Assembly: GCA_016781885.1 (NCBI GenBank)
Contig: JADDPM010000028.1
Coordinates: 1-18,824, forward strand
Source of the DNA: Rubrobacter sp.
GTDB lineage: Bacteria; Actinomycetota; Rubrobacteria; Rubrobacterales; Rubrobacteraceae
DNA length: 18,824 nt
Direction of reading: 5' to 3'
The notes under the pieces are model-generated. The model was not told the origin of the DNA and did no database searches. It saw only the letters and a program-made list of their open reading frames with translations. Positions 1-7,160 of the stretch are shown here, in pieces (position 1 is the first letter of the stretch; every line of letters starts with the position of its first letter). The position numbers and the translations under genes are program-made.

Positions 1-252
1 GGCGTGGCCGATCGTGCCCGCTCGCACGCGGGGCAAAACGGCGAAGACGGCGAGGACCGCCAGGAGCGCCCAACGATATGGCGCGTCCGAGAGGAAGCCG
101 ACCAGCACTGCCGCCGCCGCGGAGACGAAGACGGCGAAGAAGAAGGCGTGGTGGAGCCAGCGGAACGGTTTCGTGTCCACTATGCGGAACTGGACGAGGA
201 TGCCCAGCGCGAAGTTCAGGATGAACAGGACGGTGGCGGCGAAGAAGATCAA
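1..252 (-). CDS. Hypothetical multi-pass membrane protein (partial, C-terminus beyond the left edge)
   Basis: An open frame runs on the minus strand from a TTG at 252 to the left edge, giving 84 residues and no stop. The peptide has three hydrophobic stretches, at about residues 1-21, 35-57 and 60-75, separated by short polar loops (IVDTKPFRW; SDAPYR), so it is a membrane protein. I chose the TTG at 252 because GGGGAGGA (271-264) lies 11 bases upstream of it. An in-frame TTG at 273 would add seven residues but has no clear ribosome binding site. The plus-strand frames over this stretch are acidic or arginine-rich and look like antisense shadows. I do not recognise the family, and the missing C-terminus prevents a functional guess. 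The 152 bases between this gene and the next minus-strand gene show no convincing hairpin. Confidence 0.55.
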   Translation of the reverse strand, partial: MIFFAATVLFILNFALGILVQFRIVDTKPFRWLHHAFFFAVFVSAAAAVLVGFLSDAPYRWALLAVLAVFAVLPRVRAGTIGHA

Positions 253-404
253 AGTTCTTTGGGTCCTCCCCAATGCCTCAGTAGAGCCCGGTTGTTTCGG
301 GCGGGGCGCCCTGCCAGCACGCGCTTCCCTATCACAGCGCCATTGTACAGCGGCCGGTTCATGATAGACGCCGGTCGATCGGAGCCAGTCGGGTCGTACT
401 CTGG

Positions 405-1604
405 TCATGCCGGACGTGGCGCCGCGGAGGGGTAGCAGCCAGTAGCCGCGCCGAGGGCGTTCACGGCAGCTTTCACCCTTCGGGAACCGTAGCATTCTCT
501 GGCATCCAGAATCTCCTCGACCAGCCACGGCAGCGGCAGGACGCGGACTCCCCGTACCATGAGCCTGCCATCGACGAACGCCTCGGTAAAGAGCAAGACG
601 GGCGTGACGTCCGCGTCCAACACCTCGCGCAACCGGTAGCAGCCACGCCAGGCCTGCTTTACGAAATCCTTCCCAGGAGAGTGGCCGTTGAGCAGCAGGT
701 CTTTACCCTTTGCCGTGACCTGCCCCTTGTGGCTCTTCGTCTCGACGGCGTAGAACCCTTTCTCACCCAGGACGACGTGGTCCACGTTGCCGAGCCCCGC
801 GAGCGGCACATCGTGGAACAGGTAGAAGCCGTGCCCCAGTAGCTTCTCGAGCTCCACCCCGACCCTCTCCTCGGCCCTCCCCCCGGCGAGCCAGGTCTTC
901 TCGGTCTCCCACACTTTCTGCCTGGCGTGATGTTCGACGCCCTTGAGCCCGAACGCGGAGGCCCCGAGCTCGGCCACCGTCCACAGTGCGGCCCGCTTGC
1001 GCCCCTTGCCTACCGCATGCTGCCCGGCGGCCCGCTTCTCCCTCTGACGAAGGTCCAGCGACCCTTCCATGATCGTCCGCACGGCCGGGTGTCGAGGTCT
1101 CTCCGCAGCCTTCCGGATTCGGGTCGGAGGCTCTTCCGCGACCGCATCGGGGACGGAGGCATCTGGCGTCCGCACGTCTTCCGCAACGTTCACGCGGCTG
1201 GAACCGGCCCAGCCAAGCACGTCCTCGAAGCCCGTGCGGGGTATTGCGAGGAAGCCTCCTGTCAGACAGTAGCAGTGGAAGCCCAGGGCTTCGTGGACAC
1301 CCTTCCCCGGAAACCTGTACAGGATAGATAAAGGGAACGTCCGGACGTCGGAGACGGAGATGACCCAAAGGGGTGGCTTCTTCGAAGACCACCCGGTCTC
1401 CCCATACGGTTTGCGAGCCAGCGAAGAGATCTTTGCTTCGGCCACGAAGCCCTGGCCGGCGACGTAGAAGAGCGCGTGGTCGCGGGGTCTGGCCCGCCCC
1501 ACGGGCGTCCGGTCGAAGGAGACGTAGAATACGTTCGTTCTGCGGGTTGCCTCGCGATTCTGTTGCGCGTCATCGCCGACGAAGGCAAGCACCCAATAAT
1601 TCAC
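405..1604 (-). CDS. EVE/PUA-like domain fused to a NERD (nuclease-related) domain; possible modified-DNA-directed nuclease
   Basis: The protein has 399 residues from a GTG at 1604, which has GGGGAGA six bases upstream. An ATG at 1619 would add five residues but lies inside that ribosome binding site. The N-terminal ~130 residues start MNYWVLAF and contain RARPRDHALFYVAGQGFVAEA, a pattern like EVE/PUA-fold domains (YW start, arginine-rich RxGD-type turn, then a hydrophobic FY strand and a second strand). A basic, Pro/Ala-rich linker of about 60 residues follows. Residues ~200-370 fit NERD, a PD-(D/E)xK-type fold: GVELEKLL helix, VDHVVLGEKGFYAVETKS with Asp275, Glu288 and Lys290 as candidate catalytic residues, then KGQV. 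EVE domains in other proteins bind modified bases and are often fused to nucleases, so a defence role is an inference. The gene is solitary, with no methylase or helicase beside it. NERD is the more secure of the two domain calls; the EVE-like call rests on pattern only. Confidence 0.75.
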   Translation of the reverse strand: MNYWVLAFVGDDAQQNREATRRTNVFYVSFDRTPVGRARPRDHALFYVAGQGFVAEAKISSLARKPYGETGWSSKKPPLWVISVSDVRTFPLSILYRFPGKGVHEALGFHCYCLTGGFLAIPRTGFEDVLGWAGSSRVNVAEDVRTPDASVPDAVAEEPPTRIRKAAERPRHPAVRTIMEGSLDLRQREKRAAGQHAVGKGRKRAALWTVAELGASAFGLKGVEHHARQKVWETEKTWLAGGRAEERVGVELEKLLGHGFYLFHDVPLAGLGNVDHVVLGEKGFYAVETKSHKGQVTAKGKDLLLNGHSPGKDFVKQAWRGCYRLREVLDADVTPVLLFTEAFVDGRLMVRGVRVLPLPWLVEEILDARECYGSRRVKAAVNALGAATGCYPSAAPRPA

Positions 1605-1695
1605 CGATGTTCTCCCCATTCTCGCGCATCCTGCAACGATTATCGGCCGGGAGAGACGTGAGCTTTAATGGTAATTCGGCGGGGCGGAGCGAGGA

Positions 1696-1704
1696 TGCTA
1701 AGAT
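1696..1704 (+). promoter_or_regulatory. Candidate extended -10 element upstream of the FabF-like gene
   Basis: TGC-TAAGAT at 1696-1704 fits an extended -10 (TGn followed by a hexamer matching four of six TATAAT positions). It lies about 45 bases before the FabF-like start in the 144-bp divergent gap with the EVE/NERD gene. There is no good -35 hexamer at 17-18 bases, so the call is weak. Confidence 0.25.
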
Positions 1705-1748
1705 GCACGTCTACTATGGGTACGTTGGAGAAAAGGGTGGAAGGCTAG

Positions 1749-2996
1749 ATGGAGAACGGCCGTGGAGATCGTGCGGCTTACGTAACGGGGATCGGGGTGG
1801 TCAGCCCTATCGGGGTGGGCCGGAAGGCGTTCTGGAGCTCGCTGTTGGCGAACGAGAGCGGGGTCGGTCCGATCACGCTCTTCGACCCGGACGGCTTCGA
1901 CGTGAGGATCGCTGCCGAATGTACGGGCTTCGACCCCAAGGACTTCATGGACCGCAAGGTCGCCCAGAGGACGGACCGCTTCGTCCAGATCGGGCTGGCC
2001 TCCGCGAAGATGGCCCTCGAAGACGCCGGGGCCTGGGGCTTTTTGGAGAAGGACCCGGAGAGGGTAGGCGTCCTGCTCGGCACTGGCATCGGCGGGGTCA
2101 TGAGCATCGAGCGGACCCAGTGGGAGATGGACAACAAGGGTCCGAACCGGGTCAACCCGTTCGCCGTCACCAAGATCATGCCGAACGCCGCCGCCGCCCA
2201 TCTCAACATCCAGCTTGGCATAAAAGGCCCCTCGTCGGCCAACGCGCTCGCCTGCACCTCCGGCACGGACATCATGGGGGTCGGGCTCGACCTGATCCGC
2301 CGGGGGGACGCGGACATGGTCGTCTGTGGAGCGGCCGAGGCGATCATCACCCCCGTTATGGTCGCGGGCTTTATCGCGATGCGCGCGATGAGCCGCAGGA
2401 ACGACGACCCCGAGGGCGCGTGCAGGCCCTATGACAAGGACCACTCGGGGTTCGTGATCGGCGAAGGTGGAGCCGTCTTCGTCCTGGAGAGCGCCGAGTC
2501 GGTCGAGCGTCGGGGCGCCGAGCCCTACGCGAAGATAACCGGCGTCGGCCGCACCACCGATGCCTACAACCTAACCGATCCCGACCCCGAGGGGAAGGGG
2601 CTTTTGCGCGCGATGCAACTCGCCCTAAAGGACGCTGATGTGGAGGGCGAGCGGGTCGGGTTCATAAGCCCGCACGGCACCGGCACGCCCGCGGGCGACC
2701 CCCCGGAGTCCTGGGCGATACACAGTATCAACCCCTCCGTGATGGTCTCCGCGACGAAGGCTACTTTAGGCCACTCGATGGGCGCGACCGGGGCGGTAGA
2801 GATGACTCTAAGCGCCCTGGCTATCAAGAAAGGTACGGTGCCCCCGATGCGGAACCATAAGGAGCTCGCCGAGGGCTGCGCCGAACTCGACTACGTGGTC
2901 GACGAGCCGCGCCGCGCCCCGGACCTTGAGGTCGCCCTGTGCGCAAACCTGGGCGTCGGCGGGCACAACGCGGCGGTCGTCCTGGAGAAGGCTTAG
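1749..2996 (+). CDS. fabF: Beta-ketoacyl-ACP synthase II (FabF-like)
   Basis: This 415-residue thiolase-fold enzyme condenses malonyl-ACP with an acyl-ACP in fatty-acid elongation, in the cytosol. The length matches FabF. The catalytic set is complete: Cys169 in ALACTSGTD, His309 in SPHGTGTPAGD, Lys337 in SATKATLGHSMGATG and His342 in the same segment. The terminal LGVGGHNAAVV motif is also typical. FabF usually has HGTST where this has HGTGT, a mild departure. The ATG at 1749 is preceded by GGTGGAAGG, and an in-frame TAG just upstream rules out a longer form. It is the first gene of a plus-strand run (peroxiredoxin starts 9 bases after its stop). No acpP, fabD or fabG lies nearby, so it may be a secondary KAS II or serve a specialised acyl pathway. 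The family call is firm; the exact role is less certain. Confidence 0.9.
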   Translation: MENGRGDRAAYVTGIGVVSPIGVGRKAFWSSLLANESGVGPITLFDPDGFDVRIAAECTGFDPKDFMDRKVAQRTDRFVQIGLASAKMALEDAGAWGFLEKDPERVGVLLGTGIGGVMSIERTQWEMDNKGPNRVNPFAVTKIMPNAAAAHLNIQLGIKGPSSANALACTSGTDIMGVGLDLIRRGDADMVVCGAAEAIITPVMVAGFIAMRAMSRRNDDPEGACRPYDKDHSGFVIGEGGAVFVLESAESVERRGAEPYAKITGVGRTTDAYNLTDPDPEGKGLLRAMQLALKDADVEGERVGFISPHGTGTPAGDPPESWAIHSINPSVMVSATKATLGHSMGATGAVEMTLSALAIKKGTVPPMRNHKELAEGCAELDYVVDEPRRAPDLEVALCANLGVGGHNAAVVLEKA

Positions 2997-3005
2997 GGAG
3001 GACCT

Positions 3006-3575
3006 ATGACGGAGACTGGAGACCTCTACGAAGTGCCGGAGGGCCTGCCGGAGCCGACCGACGACGGGGCCTGCGATCACTTGCCGGGGATGCGGCTTTC
3101 CCCCGTGGCGCTTCCCGCGACGTCAGGGGAACGGGTAGATCCCTCAAGGCTCCCGGGGCGTACGGTCATCTACTGCTACCCGCTCACCGGGCGGCCGGGC
3201 GAAGATCTACCACGAGAGTGGGACGACATCCCGGGCGCGCGCGGCTGCACGCCCCAGTCGTGCGCCTTCCGCGACTACCACGCAGAGCTTAAGACTCTGG
3301 GTGCACGCGTCTTCGGCCTCAGCACACAAAGCACCGAATATCAGCGCGAGGCCGCCGAGCGTCTGCATCTACCCTTCGAGCTCCTGAGCGACGAGAAGCT
3401 CGCCTTCGTGGAGGCCCTGAACCTGCCGACCTTCGAGGTCGAGGGGATGACGCTGATCAAGAGGCTGACGCTGGTTATCTACGATGGGAGGATCGAGAGG
3501 GTCTTCTACCCAGTCTTCCCACCCGGCGAGAACGCCTGGGAGGTCGTCGAGTGGCTCCGCCGGGGAGCCGCCTGA
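3006..3575 (+). CDS. Peroxiredoxin, PrxQ/BCP-like with an insertion before the peroxidatic cysteine
   Basis: This 189-residue AhpC/TSA-type protein should reduce hydrogen peroxide and organic hydroperoxides using thiols. Strand VIYCYPLTGRPG (54-65) matches the thioredoxin-fold strand before the active site. Cys81 and Cys86 in GCTPQSCAFRD have the spacing of the peroxidatic and resolving cysteines of PrxQ/BCP (CTxQxC-FRD), and GARVFGLSTQS is the next conserved strand. An insert of about 15 residues (GEDLPREWDDIPGAR) separates the usual proline region from Cys81, so the standard PxxxTxxC motif is interrupted. Start: ATG after GGGAGG with four bases between, 9 bases after the fabF stop, which indicates cotranscription. 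Its reducing partner is not encoded in the window. The family is clear; the substrate is not visible from the sequence. Confidence 0.88.
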   Translation: MTETGDLYEVPEGLPEPTDDGACDHLPGMRLSPVALPATSGERVDPSRLPGRTVIYCYPLTGRPGEDLPREWDDIPGARGCTPQSCAFRDYHAELKTLGARVFGLSTQSTEYQREAAERLHLPFELLSDEKLAFVEALNLPTFEVEGMTLIKRLTLVIYDGRIERVFYPVFPPGENAWEVVEWLRRGAA

Positions 3576-3631
3576 ACCCGTCCTGAATCATTCGCAGCGA
3601 CGCGATGCGCCCTACTGGAGAGGACACGAAC

Positions 3632-4489
3632 ATGCAGTCCGTTTCGTTGGAGAAGAGGTTAGAAGAGCTTGAGCGGATCGTCGCTCCCTACGGGAGCGCC
3701 CTGGTCGCGTTCTCCGGCGGGGTGGACTCGTCGCTGGCCCTGGCGGTCGCCGCGAGGGCGCTCCCAAAGGGTAAGGTACTCGCCGTCACCTCTAATAACG
3801 AGACGTACCTGCCATCAGAGTTGGGGCTCGCGGAAGAGTTTGCTCGATCTCTAGACGTCGAGCACCTGGTCGTGAACACGCGGGAGCTCGACGACCCGAA
3901 CTACGCTAGCAATCCGACGAACCGCTGCTACTTCTGCAAGAGCACGCTGTACTCGGACCTCGCGGGGATGGCCGTGGAGAAGGGCTACGCATGCGTAGTG
4001 GACGGGGCGAACAAGGATGACGAGGGGGACTACCGGCCCGGGAGGAAGGCGGCGAAAGAGCTGGACGTCGTCTCGCCGCTCAGCCTGGCGGGGGTGACGA
4101 AGGCGGAGGTGCGCGCGCTGGCGAAGCATCTCGACCTGCCGAGTTGGGACAAACCGGCGCTCGCCTGTCTGTCGAGCCGGTTCCCGTATGGGCAGGAGAT
4201 CACGCCGGAGAAGCTAACCCAGGTGGCGCGGGCCGAGGAGTTTCTGCGCTCGCGAGGCTACCGCCAGGTACGGGTGAGGCACCACGGGGAGATCGCTCGC
4301 CTGGAGGTCGGCGAGGGGGAGATGGAGAAGGCGTTCGCCGAGCGCGAAGAGATCTCCGCCGAGCTCGTAGAGGCGGGCTTCCTGTACGTGACGCTCGACC
4401 TCGCCGGCTACAGGTCCGGCTCCCTAAACGCCGCCCTCGAGAAGAAGCCCGGCAAGAAGGCGCAGAAGACCCTGCCGGTGGTTGGGTAG
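3632..4489 (+). CDS. larE: ATP-dependent sulfur transferase LarE (PP-loop family)
   Basis: LarE adenylates and thiolates a pyridinium dicarboxylate mononucleotide during synthesis of the nickel-pincer cofactor of lactate racemase and related enzymes. The product has 285 residues. The PP-loop SGGVDSS is at 28-34, followed by NETYLPSEL, then NRCYFCKSTLY with Cys99 and Cys102, DGANKDDEGDYRPGRKAA, and PALACLSSRFPYG with Cys179 at the position of the sacrificial cysteine of Lactiplantibacillus LarE. The C-terminal half ends in the LarE-like YVTLDLAGYRSGSLN. Homologues with a CxxC pair plus this cysteine are reported to hold a [4Fe-4S] cluster and act catalytically, so this copy is probably of that kind. 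The ATG at 3632 has GGAGAGGA seven bases upstream; an in-frame ATG at 3605 lies before that site and is less likely. No larA, larB or larC is in the window. The DUF456 gene starts 6 bases after the stop. Confidence 0.92.
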   Translation: MQSVSLEKRLEELERIVAPYGSALVAFSGGVDSSLALAVAARALPKGKVLAVTSNNETYLPSELGLAEEFARSLDVEHLVVNTRELDDPNYASNPTNRCYFCKSTLYSDLAGMAVEKGYACVVDGANKDDEGDYRPGRKAAKELDVVSPLSLAGVTKAEVRALAKHLDLPSWDKPALACLSSRFPYGQEITPEKLTQVARAEEFLRSRGYRQVRVRHHGEIARLEVGEGEMEKAFAEREEISAELVEAGFLYVTLDLAGYRSGSLNAALEKKPGKKAQKTLPVVG

Positions 4490-4495
4490 CTACTC

Positions 4496-5059
4496 GTGGC
4501 GGAGAACGAACCGATACTCTGGGTAACGCTCGCCGTCATGCTCGTCGGCCTAGCGGGCAGCGTTCTCCCCGGTCTGCCGGGCGTACCCCTGATCTTCACC
4601 GCGGCCCTCGTCTACGCCTACGCGACGGGCTTCGAGGTCGTCGGCGCCTCCGTGCTCGTCCTCTTGGGCCTCTTCGCCCTCATCGCCTTCGTCGCAGACC
4701 TCATAGCCACAGCCTATGGGGCCAGGCGCTTCGGGGCGAGCAACTGGGGCACCGTCGGAGGCGCAATTGGCGGCCTGCTCGGCACTCTAGCCGGAGCCCT
4801 GCTCTTCGGCGTCGGCGCCCTCCTCGGCCTTCTCGCCGGCACCATCGGCGGCGTCTTTGCAGGCGAGTATCTCCGACGCCGGCGCCAACCCTCCACCGGA
4901 GAGAATGCACAAGAAGGCCCTCGGTTCGGGCGCGCGGACTGGCAGAGGGTCTCGCGGGCGGCGGGCGGGGTACTGGTTGGCTATCTCTTCAGCGCCGCGG
5001 TACAGGGAATACTGGGCCTGGTCGGCGTAATCGTCTTCATAGCAGCGTTGTTCTACTAG
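4496..5059 (+). CDS. DUF456 family membrane protein
   Basis: This 187-residue, strongly hydrophobic protein starts at a GTG 6 bases after the larE stop, with no clear ribosome binding site, so translation is probably coupled to larE. Hydrophobic stretches lie at about 7-25, 31-48, 50-73, 86-123 (glycine-rich, possibly two passes) and 156-187. A charged loop (EYLRRRRQPSTGENAQEG, 124-141) separates the last. The VLPGLPGVPLIF segment (23-34), the GARRFGASNWGTVGGAIGGLLG segment and the glycine-zipper-like repeats match DUF456. The biochemical role of that family is unknown. It ends the plus-strand run and meets the convergent PAC2-family gene 17 bases later. Confidence 0.85.
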   Translation: MAENEPILWVTLAVMLVGLAGSVLPGLPGVPLIFTAALVYAYATGFEVVGASVLVLLGLFALIAFVADLIATAYGARRFGASNWGTVGGAIGGLLGTLAGALLFGVGALLGLLAGTIGGVFAGEYLRRRRQPSTGENAQEGPRFGRADWQRVSRAAGGVLVGYLFSAAVQGILGLVGVIVFIAALFY

Positions 5060-5077
5060 AGCTGACTGCTCTCAGCT
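5060..5077. terminator. Short hairpin between convergent genes
   Basis: AGCTGA (5060-5065) pairs with TCAGCT (5072-5077) over a six-base loop, between the DUF456 stop and the stop of the convergent PAC2 gene, which it overlaps by two bases. The stem is only 6 bp and neither strand has a T run, so it is a weak candidate for a shared terminator. Confidence 0.25.
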
Positions 5078-5954
5078 ACTCCTCGTCGCCCTTCTCGCGG
5101 AGGAAGCGTTCCAGCTCCTGGGCGAGATCCTCACCGGAGGGGAGGTTCCTCTCTCCTCCTTCGACCTGGGCGTCGTAGCGTTCTTCGAGGGTTCTGACGT
5201 AGGAGGTCAGGTCCGAGTCCTGAGCGACGGCGGCCGAGACCTGTCGCTGGTAGTCCTCGGAGGTCCGCTCCAGGTGAGATGTATCGAATCTCGCGCCGAG
5301 CAGGCTGGAGAGGTTCTGGAGGAGCGCCAGGGTCGCGGGCGCCGAGGGTACCGAAGGCAGGTAGTGCGGCACCGAGGCCCAGAAGCTCACCGCCGGGAGG
5401 CCCTTGTCAGCGCAGTAGCGGTGCAGGAGGCCGGTTATGCCGGTCGGGCCCTCGTAGCGTGAGGCCGCGAGGCCCAGGTTCTCGACGAGCGAGGGGTCCT
5501 GGGCATTCGCTGAGACCGCTACAGGCCGGGAGTGGGGTACGTCGGCGAGGAGGGCTCCGAGCGTGACGACCAGCCGCACGTCCAGCTCTCGGGCCAGGTC
5601 CACCACCCCCTGAGAGAACGTCCGCCACCGGAAGTTCGGCTCTGGGCCGGAGAGCAAGACCGCGCCCCGGCCGCCCAGAGCGGCGACGCTACGGTCGGTA
5701 GCCGAGAGGCCGTTCTCGGGCCACTCTATCGTGCGGGTTACGCCCTCGACCAGGCGGATCTGAGGTCGCGTCGCCTGGTAGTCGAAGAACTCCTCGCCGT
5801 CGAAGCTCCCGAACCGCTTGGCCCCGAACTCCTCGCCGATCGTGTTTACGGCGAGACTCGCCGCCTCCGCCGCGTCGTTCCAGCCCGTGAACCCGGCTAT
5901 CAAGATCGGTCGCTCCAACTCCGGCAGCCGCTCCAAATTTATGTATTCGTTCAT
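5076..5954 (-). CDS. PAC2 family protein (proteasome assembly chaperone-like)
   Basis: This 292-residue protein carries the PAC2 signature: RPILIAGFTGWNDAAEAAS (15-33), the middle strand and loop RGAVLLSGPEPNFRWRTF, the VVTLGALLADVPHSRPVAVSA segment, and GPTGITGLLHRYCADKGLPAVSFWASVPHYLPSVPSAPATLALL, the most conserved part. The last ~65 residues are charged and helical, as in actinobacterial members. In eukaryotes and archaea PAC2-domain proteins help assemble proteasomes; in actinobacteria the family is widespread but its role is not settled. The gene follows aat by 32 bases on the same strand. The ATG at 5954 has no ribosome binding site, but TAAGCT lies exactly six bases before it (5966-5961), so an additional leaderless transcript is possible. 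An ATP-grasp or nuclease role is not indicated. Confidence 0.88.
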   Translation of the reverse strand: MNEYINLERLPELERPILIAGFTGWNDAAEAASLAVNTIGEEFGAKRFGSFDGEEFFDYQATRPQIRLVEGVTRTIEWPENGLSATDRSVAALGGRGAVLLSGPEPNFRWRTFSQGVVDLARELDVRLVVTLGALLADVPHSRPVAVSANAQDPSLVENLGLAASRYEGPTGITGLLHRYCADKGLPAVSFWASVPHYLPSVPSAPATLALLQNLSSLLGARFDTSHLERTSEDYQRQVSAAVAQDSDLTSYVRTLEERYDAQVEGGERNLPSGEDLAQELERFLREKGDEE

Positions 5955-5986
5955 GAAGCTAGCTTACCACGCCGGTAAAGGAGGCC

Positions 5987-6559
5987 TTAGATGAAGCTAC
6001 ATGGAAGCTCTAGAGCCTCCTTGAGCCTCCCGAGGTACTCCCTCTCAGGTATCTCGACGGCCCCGAGCCGCGCCAGGTGGTCGTTCTGGATCTGGCAGTC
6101 AAGCAATGCGTATCCCCGCTCCTTGAGCCGCTCGATGAGGTACACGAAGCAGACCTTCGAGGCGTCGCGCATCCAACTAAACATAGACTCGCCCATGAAG
6201 GCGCCGCCCAACGCAACTCCATAGAGCCCGCCCACGAGCTCGTCGTCCCTGTGCGCCTCGACGCTGTGCGCCTTGCCCCTCTCGTGGAGCGCTACGAAGC
6301 CTCTTATGATCTCCTCGTTGATCCAGGTCTCCGGGCGGCGGGAGCACGCCCGGATCACACCTTCGAAGTCGCGGTTGATCCGAATTTCGTATTTACCCTG
6401 CCGGATCACACGCCGCAGCGACCTGGAGACGCGCAACGAGTCGAACTCCAGCACGGACCGTGGGTCCGAGCGGTAGAACTCGACCCTCCCGTACCCTTCC
6501 GCCATCGGGAACGCCCCGGCCCGGTAACAGGCCTCCAGCAGGTCCGGCTCCAGTTTCAT
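5987..6559 (-). CDS. aat: Leucyl/phenylalanyl-tRNA--protein transferase
   Basis: Aat moves Leu or Phe from its tRNA to proteins with N-terminal Lys or Arg, marking them for ClpS/Clp-dependent degradation. The 190-residue product shows the family motifs: LLEACYRAGAFPMAE (7-21), FYRSDPRSVL (28-37), TWINEEIIRGFVALHERGKAHSVE (78-101), GGLYGVALGGAFMGESMFS (110-128), DASK (132-135) and DCQIQNDHLARLGAVEIPEREYL (154-176). It is about 40 residues shorter than the E. coli enzyme: the N-terminal segment with the LLAxGGDL motif is missing, as in some short Aat forms. No in-frame ribosome binding site precedes the ATG; a promoter-like pair (see 6566-6595) puts the transcription start at the start codon. 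It is followed 32 bases later by a PAC2-family gene. Confidence 0.93.
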   Translation of the reverse strand: MKLEPDLLEACYRAGAFPMAEGYGRVEFYRSDPRSVLEFDSLRVSRSLRRVIRQGKYEIRINRDFEGVIRACSRRPETWINEEIIRGFVALHERGKAHSVEAHRDDELVGGLYGVALGGAFMGESMFSWMRDASKVCFVYLIERLKERGYALLDCQIQNDHLARLGAVEIPEREYLGRLKEALELPCSFI

Positions 6560-6565
6560 AGTCTA

Positions 6566-6595
6566 AAGTTATCAGCTTCAGCATTCAGCCCTCAA
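6566..6595 (-). promoter_or_regulatory. Candidate promoter of a leaderless aat mRNA
   Basis: On the minus strand TTGAGG (6595-6590) and TAACTT (6571-6566) are 18 bases apart, and TAACTT ends six bases before the aat ATG. This places the expected transcription start at or next to the start codon, in line with the absence of a ribosome binding site. The -35 keeps TTGA; the -10 keeps only the conserved T, A and final T. Confidence 0.4.
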
Positions 6596-6666
6596 CTTTG
6601 CCGTCGAAAACCCTGCGAAGCGGCCCCGTCTCCGGCCCTTCGCGATGTGTCTACAATAGGAGCATC

Positions 6667-7008
6667 GTGAGACTCTTAGGCTCTAACAACTTGCGCTCCG
6701 CGAGCACAGCCCGCACCTACCCCGTGCAAGCGGAGAAGCTCGCCCAAACTATCGAAGAGGCCGCCGGGGAGCTGAACGACTGGTCGCTCGAAAGCTCGAC
6801 GGGAACAGAGATCCGCGCCTCCCGCAAGACGCGCCTCGGCTTCACGGACGAGGTAACCATACGCCTCACCCCGAGCCCCGCCGGCGCACACACGAATACG
6901 CACGTCGCGTTCCATAGCGCCTCACGCGTCAGCGTGTGGGACCTCGGCCAGAATAAGCGGAACCTCAAGGAGCTGTTGGCCGCCATAGACCGTAAGCTGA
7001 TCGGTTGA
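6667..7008 (+). CDS. DUF1499 family protein
   Basis: The 113-residue product (from GTG 6667) matches the DUF1499 pattern: TYPVQAEKLAQTIEEAAGEL (18-35), DWSLESSTGTEIRASRKTRLGFTDEVTIRL (38-67), then HVAFHSASRVSVWDLGQNKRNLKELLAAI (79-107), equivalent to the family's RSxSRxGxxDLGxNxxR block. No biochemical function is established for the family. There is no signal peptide or transmembrane segment. The frame is open from a TTG at 6598, but GTG 6667 has AGGAG four bases upstream, and TACAAT at 6652-6657 (five of six TATAAT positions) nine bases upstream, so transcription should begin just before the start codon. It is transcribed divergently from aat. Confidence 0.78.
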   Translation: MRLLGSNNLRSASTARTYPVQAEKLAQTIEEAAGELNDWSLESSTGTEIRASRKTRLGFTDEVTIRLTPSPAGAHTNTHVAFHSASRVSVWDLGQNKRNLKELLAAIDRKLIG

Positions 7009-7160
7009 CCAGCCTCTCGAAGAGCTTGTTCTCACCTCTGGCACCGGTCAGCGCTCATGGCCCAACCTGCGAGTTCTCCGGGCAGGCCCAGACCAAAGAC
7101 ACGGCGAGGATACCTGGAGCCCCGCTCAACGTCCGCATCCCGGATATCGCTGGAGGAGGC

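Noticed and set aside
4144..5178. 344-codon plus-strand frame across larE and the DUF456 gene
   Set aside because: Extremely arginine/glycine-rich, frame-shifted relative to two recognised genes.
5991..6224. 77-codon plus-strand frame with AAAGGAGG six bases before its ATG, antisense to aat
   Set aside because: The ribosome binding site is good, but the peptide is serine/arginine-rich, matches no family and lies wholly inside a clear aat gene. The site falls in the aat-PAC2 gap by chance.
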